Below, piece by piece: positions 1-11,152 of a DNA stretch of 64,000 nt. The position numbers and the translations under genes are program-made. This stretch comes from Cristatella mucedo (Eukaryota; Bryozoa; Phylactolaemata; Cristatellidae). Each line of letters opens with the position of its first letter. Position 1 is the first letter of the stretch. A model generated the notes under the pieces. The model saw only the letters and a list, made by a program, of their open reading frames with translations. It was not told where the DNA came from and searched no databases. The stretch covers positions 5,624,001-5,688,000 of the forward strand of contig WPIO01000014.1 in NCBI GenBank assembly GCA_009760855.2. Direction: 5' to 3'.

Positions 1-1340
1 AGTTGTTATATTAGAATAACTTATTCTAACGAATAACGACGAACCTTAATTGTTTTATATTTGTTTCAAGTTTTATATACATGGCTATCATGACTCTTGA
101 ATTATAAAGCTTCTTTTTAGAATTAGGTGCCTTTATCAAAGCTGACATTATTATTTTTGTTATAGGAATGTTGGCATAAAACGTCAGCAGCTCAGCAGGG
201 CGAGGAAGATTAAGATTAAGCATTGAGGATTGACGATCTAGTTGATGCTGCTCATTCTAAATGCTGTAAACATGATGACAACAGAAAAATCCAAGAATCT
301 AGGGTTAGTTCGGTGTGAAAATAAAGGCAACTGTTAATTGCAGTAATATACTCAAAACTGCGAGTTTTGGGAAAAGCTAAATAGAGGAAAGGTGCAAATG
401 CTTGTAAGGCTTCGATGAATGGAGCCGATGAAGATAAAGGACACAGCACGGTAATGCGTTCGAATTCACTTCAGCAGAAGTCCGAGGAAGTTTTGAATAA
501 ATGGCACGCGTGTCTTCATATGCTGTGAGAAAACTGTTTCGCATACAACAAAATTGGCGAAGCAATTGACAATGTTGTGCGACTCTATGTTGGCTTCTGG
601 CTCTCTCCATACTAGGAAAGTTTAAGCGAGCGCTCAATAAGGAAATGACTGTTTCATGCCTCGTCTTAACCGAGCACCATTCGAATGAAGTAGCGTCATC
701 CTCTCGTAATACGATGCCCCTATAAATAAAAACAATAATACAGTGTCATTGCTCCCGTGGAGAGCTGGATCTCTCTCTCTCTCTCTAGGCACTTTACAGA
801 TGCCATAAAGACGGCATGAGCAAATAAAGAGCTTGGGATTAGCGGTTTGACCTGCACGTCGACGTCAACCTTAGCGGCATCTTTTAAATTGCAGTCCAAA
901 AGACCAGGGTGTGGACTGCTGGGAAACAAATTCGCCGCAGCACCAGTCGAGCATTCGCTTGAGCAGCCGAGCAGCCACAGCAGCAAGCAGCAAGGAGCGC
1001 CGCTCAGAGCTGCCTGCAGCTACGTCACTCGGCACTCGCCACGCTACCAGCTAAAGTCGGCTAAAGTGCTCACCATTCGTGGGGCATTCAAGTTCGAGGA
1101 CCCCTAAGAACTCCAAGTTAGCAGCTAGTTCCGTTTGTTTATTGCAGTACGCTCTGCCTCTATAAAGTCATTTAATCGCTGCTACCAATAGCACGACATC
1201 ACAAGCGCCGCTCGCATCACAGGCCCCGGCTCGGACCTTTCAAAGGACACGATGGAGGACATAATCACCAGAAATAACAGGGTTGTAAAGCAATATGAAC
1301 CTCGGCCGCCAGCCGGACGGTGGCTACCTTACGTTGTGCG
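1..1340. other. No recognisable gene
   Basis: Only short ORFs without family features are present on both strands. A short (CT)n run lies at about 770-787. The stretch from 960 to 1110 is richer in CAG/CAGC triplets than its surroundings. Nothing here can be assigned a function. Confidence 0.5.
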
Positions 1341-1346
1341 GCTCTG

Positions 1347-1650
1347 GGGTATATATTTACTTATATATACATATGCACTCCGAACCATCTCAGCAGTCAC
1401 GGTCGCATGAAAGAGAACTAGAGGGTCAGGTGAGTCTGCCGTGAGTGGGCGCTTCGTCTTTTAGGACTTAAGATAGCTGAAGTTCTTCTGTCGAAACGGG
1501 ATCCCTTTCAGGTAGATGGCCGTTGGCAACCTTCAACCTGTGGTTAGGGATGCGGTGTGAGTGTATAGGCGGCGTGCTTGACTCGTTGCAGAGCGACGGT
1601 CCTTTCGACGCGCTTGGCCTTTCGAGCTTTTGACCCTCTCAATTTTCCAG
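1347..1650 (+). promoter_or_regulatory. Candidate TATA promoter and 5' leader intron
   Basis: A TATA-like string (TATATATTTACTTATATATA, about 1349-1368) is followed about 25-30 bp later by an initiator-like TCAGCAGTC near 1390. A strong donor (CAG|GTGAGT, intron from 1431) pairs with a good acceptor (polypyrimidine tract then TTTTCCAG ending at 1650). This suggests a plus-strand transcription unit with a short first exon and a 220-bp intron. It could drive the MEK gene downstream or a separate transcript; the sequence cannot decide. Confidence 0.3.
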
Positions 1651-1651
1651 G

Positions 1652-1819
1652 ATGGAATTTTTAGAGCAGGACAGCTTCCGGGCTGGGAGCAGACCATTGA
1701 CATTGAGTGTGTTCGGTTGGTCCGATGACAAGAGACTTATTAGCTTCGAGGGCGACTTAGGTTTACCAGCCAGCGAAGCCTTTTACCGTTCTCTGCTGCG
1801 AGCGGGCAAGATCATTTGA
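1652..1819 (+). CDS. Small ORF just after a splice acceptor (55 aa)
   Basis: The ORF opens with ATG one base after the acceptor at 1650 and ends in TGA at 1817-1819. The peptide begins MEFLEQDSFRAGS and contains SFEGDLGLPASEAFYRSL. I recognise no family. No good donor interrupts it, so it would be a complete short protein or a leader ORF. Support is its position after a plausible 5' intron; coding status is unproven. Confidence 0.25.
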   Translation: MEFLEQDSFRAGSRPLTLSVFGWSDDKRLISFEGDLGLPASEAFYRSLLRAGKII

Positions 1820-1959
1820 GGGCGCATTGCTATTGCCTATATGGCTGGCTAAGGTTTAAAAGACGTACCGACCGCTACTGGATTGGTGCAGATGTGCCAT
1901 ATTTATCTTCTCCTTTCTCCAGCCAACGTTTGAATGCAGACGTGCTCGCATTCGCGCTC

Positions 1960-2036
1960 GCACACACGCACGCACGCACACACGCACGCACGCACGCACA
2001 CACACACACGCACGCACGCACGCGCGGGCGCGCGCG
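1960..2036. repeat. Compound (CACACG)n/(CGCA)n simple repeat
   Basis: Alternating CA and CGCA units grade into a CGCG-rich end and a C-rich tail. Long ORFs over it on both strands (Thr-His or Arg-Ala-Cys-Val runs) are products of the repeat. Confidence 0.9.
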
Positions 2037-2079
2037 AACACACCGCCCCCCCCGCCCGAACGACTTCTCACTCACCAGC

Positions 2080-2640
2080 GAGCGTGGGCGGAGACAGCTC
2101 TCTTCTGGTAGCTGCTTTGCCCTCGCTCGTGCTGGCATCAGTATATATCACGGCTTTAGCGGCTGCGTTCAGCCGACTGACGACTCTCGCTGGATAACCA
2201 AGCTAAGCGTTTCAACTGCTCGGACGACATGCACACACTACCTTGCTCCTTCGTGGCGCATCGCTTCTCGGAGGCAGCTGACCGCCGCGAGCGCTGCGTC
2301 AGTCTCAGGAGCATTCGCACTTCCCCAACCCAGACTAGGAAAGCGTCGGGCCTTGGCGTCGTGCTAGCGCGTTGCCGGCTGATGACATTGTGCAACCAAT
2401 GGCGCTATGCTCTGCCAGTTGCGATGCATCAGCCACGGCCTTCCCGCCGCCGTGGCAAGACGTCTTCGCGAGCTGGCGCGGCTGCTTGAACTCGACAGCC
2501 CGCCGCTCGAACTACTCACCACCGTGCTTGGGCCTTGCGGACGCGTGTGTCCAGCGAGAACCCAGTGCAGAGTGCAGACCTTTTCTTCAACGGCCCAAAT
2601 ATGCATTCTGGCCACAGTCACATGCACGAGGGCAAGCTTG
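2080..2640 (+). other. GC-rich, CpG-containing block with possible coding sequence
   Basis: GC content rises well above the flanks, and a CCAAT-like motif (AACCAATGGCG) sits at about 2394-2404. One plus-strand frame from the ATG at 2407 gives a peptide of helical character (AAVARRLRELARLLELD). I cannot match it to a family or find a convincing donor. It could be a promoter-proximal exon or a CpG-rich regulatory segment. Confidence 0.25.
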
Positions 2641-3254
2641 TATGGCGGCGTCGGCGTTTGCCCGTTCGCACACGCTTGCAGACTAATTCAGTGCATGGAC
2701 GAGCGTGGATGCCTACCCGAGGCACGTGCATGCTACAGCTCCCTGTTCGTACTCGCAGGCCCATGCTCGTGCATGTGCATATGCACTTATAACGGATGTG
2801 AATAGGCACGAGTGCATGCGTATTCACAGCGACAGTTGGATTTACAAGGGGGCTGCGGCATACCTGCATTTCCGTTGGGAGATCTGGCGGCCAGCAACTT
2901 GGGATTTGGATTGTTTATCGGTCCTTCTTTCCACAGCTGGCAACTCATGACCGGATAGTTGCTTACAATTAGAAAGAATGCAGGAGAAGTTTAAGGTTTA
3001 AGCTTATTGCTACTCCAGACACTTTTGAGGTCTGAACCATTTATTTATTGGTCGGTGTTAGCCAATGAGTTGATAGATAGCCGCTTTTGATCTCTTGATT
3101 AACTTTGTTACTTTGATCAGCAGTTGGAGACAGACGTAAAGCCAGGGTAGCGGCAGGGGCACGCTTTCGAGGCCGCTGGCCCCTTGGAGCTTGGCCAGGC
3201 TGCACGACACCCGATGGGGGCTCTGCGGGCGCCCCCAGACCCCCACCACCATTT

Positions 3255-3708
3255 TACACCAGGCCAAGCATCATACCACACGCTTTTCAGAATCCAACTG
3301 TTTACCCATACGTCTTACAAACCTCAAATCCTTTGGAGACCGTGCTTTTAGGTCGTATGCTCCCAAAGCCGGGAACTCACTCTCGACTTCCAGCACGATA
3401 TCCCTTGACTTGACGTCATTTAAAAAGAAATTAAAAATGCACCTATTTAGGACAGCATTTAGTGGGTCCCTGCGATTCTTCTTTTATGTGCTTATGCGTG
3501 CTGACACTGTTGCATGCTGCCACTAACCACACTTGCATGCTGACCGTGTGCATGTCACCCCTAACCATGCTAATCGTGTTGTTTATCAAGCACGATACCA
3601 CTCATCATTCGATCGTGTTTCCTCTGCAGCAAATGTAAAGCCTCTAGAAAGAGATTGAGTTCTCTGAGGGTGCTTTATCAAGTGTATTATTATCATTATT
3701 ATTATGTT
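3255..3708 (+). mobile_element. L2-clade LINE, 5'-truncated 3' end
   Basis: The frame encodes the C-terminal end of an L2-type ORF2 (QAKHHTTRFSESNCLP, then LKSFGDRAFRSYAPKAGNSL, then LFRTAFSGSL). A 3' UTR follows, then the family's terminal hairpin and a TTA/TCA-rich tail. Several in-frame lesions show the copy is dead. The same 3' end recurs many times in the window in both orientations. Confidence 0.85.
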
Positions 3709-5860
3709 GTCGTACTTTTTTAGCAACAGAATATCCAATCAAAGATTAATAATGGCTCATAGAATGAAATTCCTCGCGAAGCATTTACCACCTATTACGC
3801 TTCCAGTTGAGAACGAAGAACGAGCGAAAGTGCTTGGTCCTGACGTCAGCACTGCTTTAAGGTAGGCGAATCGCCTCTACCCGTGCGCCGATTGATCTGA
3901 TTAGCCGAATAGCCTTAGGGAGATGACCCATGGCTGGCGCATCTCGTAGCATCCCGTTGTTATTATCGGCCTAGAAATTTCACTGCCCGCCGATCTCGAC
4001 CCAGGCAGTCAGTCGTTCTCGAGCAATCGACTCGGCGAGGAGACCAAACAACGTCTGAGATGGGTGGATACCTGGAGACAAGCGAAGTGTCTTTATCTTT
4101 GTGCTTTAATCTCAGCCCATCATGCAACCTGCATTCTTCAGTCCACTTGGAAGCATCTGAACTAGGAGGACAGCTGTTATCTGACTTTCAGCAACGATCA
4201 AAGCAAAAGTATATACACAACTCGTCGCTTACGTACATAAGATTTCGGAAAGTTGAGTGCGGACAGTAGTAGTCAAGCTTTCTTCGAGCAATTTAACGGT
4301 ACTCGCGATTTTTGTTATCGACGCCCAATCTCAGCTACCGCACGTAAGTGAAGCACTAGATGCACGTTGTGCACCTCCGGTGGGTGCTTTGGCATCCAGT
4401 GCATGGCGTCCGCATGCTCCATGCAGAGCGTCGATTGAAGTTACATCCCGGTGTGTAGGTAAGTGATGACTTAGCACAATCTGTTGGCAGAATCCGCTTC
4501 ACGGCCATTGGGTTGGACGATTTCACCTTGACCTGCAGTGCATCGTGGACTGACTCAGGATACCGGCTATTTTCGGAGCTGCGGACCACTGCTGATTGGC
4601 TGCACCTAGGCCAATGTGCCTCTGTCAAGGCCACACCAGATACGGCTGATAGGAGGGTGATCTGGAAGAGAAGCCAGTAGTATTAAGATTAGAATGCATG
4701 ATGGCTTGCTCAGCCAATAGTAATCATTTAGGACTAATATATAAATTGGACCCGTTGATTGCTTGTTCTTTGTCCGTATTTGATAAGTTCCACGTTGTGT
4801 TTGTCGGCTGCGTTAATATACGACCGTAATTTTCTCGACCATTGACTGGAGAATGGCTTCACGGCACCACTGCGTCTCACAAAAAGCAGCATCCGCCAGT
4901 GTGTCCATGGGATTGGATATACCGTGAGCACTGGAAAAACTCTCAAGGATCACTCCGTGGGCGAATGCATAACTCCGAAGGCAGACACCTCAACCTCATA
5001 GGCTTCACCTGGTGACGTTGCGTTGGGGGCCTTTATTTAAATTTTGGAAGCTGCCTACGGTGGTCAGGTTGGCGTACTCATTGGCCAAAAGGAAGTCAAC
5101 CGCGTGTGTCGCTGAATATTGAAGAACAGTCGTCTAGCGATTGTGGACTGCTGGCATGTCCACAAAGCTTGCTGTGCGGTGTGTGTGCGTGCGCATAGCC
5201 TGCTTCGCAAGTTTGCAGCTGTTACGAGCAGTAAGAGGTTCTTCTTTGCTGGACTTCAACCGGTCAACTTCTCTCCGAAGCAGCATTCAGTCACGGGTGC
5301 TTTTTTTTTATTTTAACATCCTCTCGCTGCAAAATTTTTCCGGCCAGAGTCAGTCGGCTAGAAGGAGAGCCTGTTCAACGCACTAGTCAATCTGCTCGTT
5401 TTTTCAGGATCTGCGCTATATAAGTGACCTACATCTTTGGCAAGAAAATAGCGTTGGCATAGGCCTAATGATCACGAGGCTGTTCGTAAATGTCGAGTGA
5501 TAGCCTTTCGCGAGACTTGCGATCACGAACTTTATGCCAAGTGTGCCACTGCCCCACTGGGAAAGCTGTAGGAAGCGTGATTCTGAAAAAATTTCTGGGT
5601 TCAACTAAAGGAATTCGCCTTAGGTATTGAGCGCGTGCTACAGTAACCCTCCAGCGAAACGCGAACTTAGTTTAAATTTCGGTGGGCACATACCCGAATA
5701 AACGAATGCCATTTATTCTAATGCGATCTTTTTTGAGCCCAGATCGATGTCTAGTAGTAGATTCAAGCCAGTTCAACCGGTCGCGGCGAGTTGTGAGCAG
5801 ACCGTATAGCTCAGCTTTCTCGCTGCTGTCAGAGCGATCCTGCATGATGCCGCAGGGATA
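3709..5860. other. No recognisable gene; expected MEK N-terminal exon not found
   Basis: This 2.1-kb stretch contains only short ORFs. A MEK gene should have an upstream exon carrying the start codon and the basic MAPK-docking motif. I searched here and found no exon with suitable phase and sequence. Unexplained ORFs at 4060-4269 and 4257-4466 have no family features. Confidence 0.4.
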
Positions 5861-5934
5861 CTCAGGTAGAGCTCCGCTTTGCTGGCGACTTGGAGCCAAT
5901 GCAACAGCTGGAAGCGCTGCATGTTCGCTCGCAG

Positions 5935-6115
5935 TGACAGATCGCCGAAGCGGCTTGAAGAGCACCTGGCCAGCCTTCTGCAGAGTCCGCAGCGTCTGTC
6001 TCCGTCGGAGCTTCGCGCCGGCGCGTTCGAAAAGCTGTCGATCCTGGGGTCAGGGGTCAGCTCGGCTGTGTCAAAGGTGAAGAACCATCCCACCGGCCTG
6101 GTGCTGGCCATGAAA
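5935..6115 (+). CDS. MEK exon: pre-kinase helix and glycine loop
   Basis: The exon ends at ATGAAA|GTAAGT, placing the catalytic lysine (LVLAMK) at the last codon, phase 0. The reading frame opens at a weak acceptor TTCGCTCGCAG ending 5934. The motif KRLEEHL followed by [10 protein letters not shown] matches the MEK1 order. The 5' border is uncertain because the frame just upstream (5866-5934) also looks MEK-like but is shifted by one base. Confidence 0.8.
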
Positions 6116-9100
6116 GTAAGTTCCGTTCACACATATGCTTGCATAGCCATCTATCAGCGTGCTCAATCTGAACTATTTGCGACTTGCTCATGGCTGGCCG
6201 TCTGCTCACTTACATCTCGGGTAATTTTTACTTTACTAATTTTTGTTCAAGTTTATAGCAATTGATAATAATACATTTAATATAGTGCCCTCAGAGAACT
6301 CAATCTCTTTAAAGGCACTTTACGTTTGCTGTAAAGGAAGCACAATCAAATTCAATCTTATAGCATGAGCAGCGTAAAAATTCTGTGAGCATTTAAACTT
6401 TGATTACATTCAGCTATCGGATGTAATGTAGCGGATCTTCTTCTGAAACTCCAAAAAGCCACCACAAATACCAAGTTTATGTGCTGTCTAAGCGGTTTTT
6501 GGTACGCTTACTTTAGCCAACCAACTTTATATCTAGTACACACAAGAGAAAAAGTGAGAAGCGTATCTGAATCAGGAGACCAGTCGATGAAATTAGTAAC
6601 ACGAAATTAGCTGCTCAGGACCGATGACAAGGATGCGCTATAATCTGTATCAGGAGAATAGATGTCGTAACATAAAAATTGTAAAAGTTAATCCACAGTC
6701 TAAAGTTTTTAGAGAAAAAGCCTATTTTGACAAAGGTTTTTAAGCTTTGGAATAAAACTTCTAATTAATTGGCCGTAGAGGAGCTGTGAGCACGAGAAGG
6801 CTGAAACTCGGGAAACAGTTAAACTAGGTATGAAAGGACTAAGCTCAAGCGGGCCTTATGGGTCAACGTAAAATTGCATTTCGCTTTTGGGCGCACTAAA
6901 AACAGATCGATTTATGGCAATCAATCTAAGATGGTTTTGCTCAATTGTAAAAGCCACTGATAACTCAATGGTCAAGGTCACTAGATCCAAAATATAACTC
7001 TGCTTTGAATATGACAAGAATAGTGCAAGAAGCTTCATTGACCTCATCTTTGTAATCTTTTGAAAGTAACGGGTGGCCAAGATGATTCACAGATTTTAAA
7101 AACCTCAAAACTATTTTCTTAAGGAATTATCATTACTATTGCAAATAATATTTTATATCTTAGTTGCTCATCTATGGTAAGAAATTGTATGGCGTCATAA
7201 TTTGATGTATACAAATTTCCAAATCAGCAATGTAAAATATAGTTTCCATGTCTTTGAATCAAAATACAAGAGTCGTCATGCCAGGTATATAGTATATGGC
7301 AAGAGATCTAGCAGTCAGAGCTAATGAATTCAAGGAAGTTCAAGAGCCATGTCAGTGGGGGGGCTTGAGTTCCTTGTGCTTCGAATCTGCTTCGCAAAGA
7401 ACATGGCCGGGAGCAGCTCCGTCGTATCTGTTAAGTTAGCGAGAAGTCATGGCCACCGGATGTGGCAAGTGGCCAGCAACCAAGTTATGGTGCGCTAGCC
7501 GTTCTCCGTGTGCTAGGTAGCTTCCGGGGGAGCAGTGGCTGACCAAAACAACTTGAGCGAGAGTGCTTCGGATGTAATACAATGCCACGTTGTGCTACTT
7601 GCTTTTTTCTCTGAAGAACTTACTTTGGAGGTTTTTTACCAATCATTGTGGTGTTTGTGTGCTACTACTCTATTTTCCTCGCACCCTGACCTGTCCCATT
7701 TCTCGGGAAACGTTTGCATTTGAGACACTAATTTTAGCACTTTAGTAATCCAATTTTGCTGATTCATGAAGTGCGCATCGACATGTGAGCAAAGTTACCC
7801 ATCGTAGAGCTTCTGCTGTACGTAATGCAAGGAGATGTAGGGGATAGAAGAGATAGAGGATATAGAGGGGATAGATAGAGGATATAGAGATAGACTGAGA
7901 GATACGTGACAAGATTTGTTGGAAGCAAGCTAACCGTCCCACGAATGAGAATAACTGACAACACAAGTATAAGAAAACACGGCCATCATACTACTAGGCC
8001 ACAATGTCACAGACACGAGCTGTATAAAGATAGTGCTGCCCTTGGTGATACAAGCACTTGACCGATTTAGTAATACGGCTATGTGGTTCTCTGGTTTGAC
8101 ACTTGCGTGCGACGCTATCTGTTTTCTTTGTATAGTTCTAGCGCGTAACAAAATACTGGAAAACCTGCCTTCCGTGTGTTTGACGCTAATATCTTAAGCA
8201 TTTCTGCAACATCAGGCATTCAGTAGCTGTGTACACTAGCAGACAAAAAGGTGGGCTCTAAAATTCCAATTTCTTTTATTACAGTCAATTCAAGTTGGAG
8301 CGAAGCCTGATCTACTTGAGATTGCGATTGCTGAATTAGAGGCCCTGAACGCGAAAGAATCTCCCCACGTCATTGCCTTTTATGGAGCATTCCGCGAGGG
8401 CTCTGATATCAACGTCTGCCTCGAATACATGGTAAGTCCTCCGCTCTAAGTCTCCCTTTAACTCGATCTCGATACCCGTATTCCTCGTCCAGCGTTGTCC
8501 TGGCTCGTGGCTCATGGCGTGTGAACATGCGGCCCCAAATTGTCAAAAACGACCCAAGCGAAAGGTGGAGGTCGATGCAAAGTGACCCACACTGGCGCTT
8601 GAGACAAACCCCAGCGAGATCTCATCAGAAATTGCTGTAAAATCGAAGTGCGGCTGGCTTGCACTAAACAAAATGGTAATGCAGGTGGTAGCCGTGAGAG
8701 TATTTGAGAAGAAAGCGTCAGCTATTTAGAAGCTGCTCATCTAGCGGGAGGACACACGACGTGCTTAGATACTAAGCTGTAGTGTTACTAATGGTCAATA
8801 AACGATTACCTTTACATTACCTTCTAGCGTGCCATTATGGGGACCAATTGTTTTGCACAACTGGTTGTCAAACAATGTTCATCGCAATAGGTTTTTACTG
8901 CTCAACGTAAAAGGCCGACGAGTTGCTTTGGCCTACGACGATATCATATCTTACGTAAAGCGGGTACGTTGAAAACGTATCCTTCGAAAGCATATATATT
9001 ACGGCACCTTAAGCACAAATACGGCAAAACGCGTGCCTGCGTTACTCGACAGCATTGCCAGTAAATTTGAAGTTTTTTATTCAATCTATTTTAACCGATC

Positions 9101-11114
9101 TTGTAGGCAAAAGATGCATGTTGCTTATAGGATGAGATAGTAATTTTTTTAATGTGGGTGATCTACCATAATCAACTAACATTACGCTAATTAGCAAATA
9201 CGAAAAGCCTATGTTCATAAGAACAAGTTTTCATCCAGAGGACATTTGAGCCTTCTTTGCTAAGCAGTTAAAATATTTCTCAAAAAGAAAAGATATGGGA
9301 TTTCAATTCTTTCCGTGTGCAAAAAATGTCAGAAGTAAGAATTTTTTTTGACGCAAAATGGCATATTGACACAGCGGCGCCAGTGTAAGGGCAGCCATAA
9401 TTAACACTACTAGCTCTCTGTACTTTGGCTTTCTCTACTGTAAGCGATTTTGTATCTTTGAAAGTTGGTAACACGCTAACGATTTGCTGCTACAGAACGC
9501 CGGGGGATTGGACGTGATACTTAAAAAGGCAGGACGACTTCCAGAGCCCATTATTGGAAAGATTGCAGTGGCCGTAAGTATGCACTTTATTGATCGGTCA
9601 ACGATAGTTTTGCTAATGTAGACGAGATACGCAGGGGGAGGCAGCTCAATGTAAAAACAACAATTTTTAAAACATTGTAGCCCAAAGCCAAGCAGATGCA
9701 GTATTTCCCTGCAAGGCTGAATTGACTATAGTGCTGAAGGATATTGACGCCCTGCTGCCTCTTTTATTTAGTTTTGAAGGAAAGGCAGTTTAGTTTTCGC
9801 ACCTTCCTTGACTTGCGAAGCCTTACTCTAGCTTTCCGGCAAGCGTGTGCTTGAACCTGATAGTCTGCATTATTTACACAGACTTGGATCGTGTCGCAAC
9901 CAAGTATTCGTCAATAAACTGTATCGCGTGTAAAAATGTAATGCAAAATATAACGACAGGTTTTACAAAATAATTCCCCAAACACAATCTTTCAAAATAT
10001 GATCCCACTAATAAACCGTAATTATAGTTTGTGAACCTCGCAGCGTCTCAGACATGTCATGCTAGTCTCTTGGACATTTACAGCTCATACCTTCTGCTAC
10101 GCAACTGAAGGCAGCTTTACAGAAACGCTGGTAGAGCTAAGGACTGGGTCTTTTCGCTAGACAACAGCGCTCAAAAATAGCTTCATTATAGATGCTAAGA
10201 TTTACTACATCCTGTTTTGGATGTAAAAATTGGACCAATATATTCCCGTATTGTTGTACGCAAGCCTACTGGTCCACGTTCAAGTCCACTGTAGGTGATC
10301 GCGCAGAAGTTAGAAAAAAGCATACACCTCAGTGCGTGCTGGTGGAACAATGAATGAGAGGATTGTTTGTGGTGCGTCGTGCGTATGCGTGTCATTTGCA
10401 CAGTAAAGGCATACAAGTTGAAGTAGAGAAATAAAAATAAAGAAACAAGGAGTAGAGAAATAATAGTTGTAGCTGTGCTCTAATGGGCGGATTGTGCAAC
10501 AATTCGTTCAGCATTTCCAATTGCTTTGCCATGCCAGTGTTGTGCGCACGGTAACATTCGGCTTCCGTTTTTCAGATTGCCAAAGCTCTGGATTACCTCT
10601 ACTTTAATTATAAAGTAATTCACAGAGGTAAGTGGCTGAGGAATTGGTTGTAAATTTAAAAAGACTTTCGAGAAATTATGGGTAAATATTAATCTACTTA
10701 ACTTTTTCAAAATCCGTATCGATTTTCTTTATCTGCGCGTTACTTAGGTAAATTCTTGACTGCGGAAGTTTGGTTATTCCATCTCTACTCCAGACTTTTC
10801 TCTCGCAACGGAACCTCCCCCCCCCCCACCAGTGGGGGGGGGTAATAGGTCAGTCTATCGTGCAAAAATACTTTATACATTTAGACGAAACCAAGGATTC
10901 TGCTCATGAGTTTTATCTGCATTTTCATTCTGGGTCGTGGTGATTGAGGCATTCTTCGCTCTGTCAGCATTCTTAAGCGTGTCAGCCTGCTCTGCAGCAG
11001 CGCTGCTGCAGTAGAATGGCGCAGCGAAAGAAGCGCAGCTTCTACCGTCTGCAGAAATGGCGGTAATGTCCGTAATGGCTATCGCTTTCCGGTGTTGGTG
11101 GCCATGGATTCGAC

Positions 11115-11152
<38 letters not shown>

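Larger units (their letters stand above)
6116..8284 (+). other. MEK intron, 2.17 kb, holding LINE remnants and a GATA-type repeat
   Basis: Donor GTAAGT at 6116; acceptor TTTTATTACAG ends at 8284. Contents are an inverted L2 3' tail (6262-6365), an inverted second-family LINE fragment (6425-6850) and a (GATAGA)-like purine repeat (7838-7905). The rest shows nothing identifiable. Confidence 0.75.

Noticed and set aside
5682-6080. 132-aa plus-strand ORF overlapping the first MEK exon
   Set aside because: Wrong frame relative to the kinase sequence; Arg/Ser-rich composition typical of a shadow.
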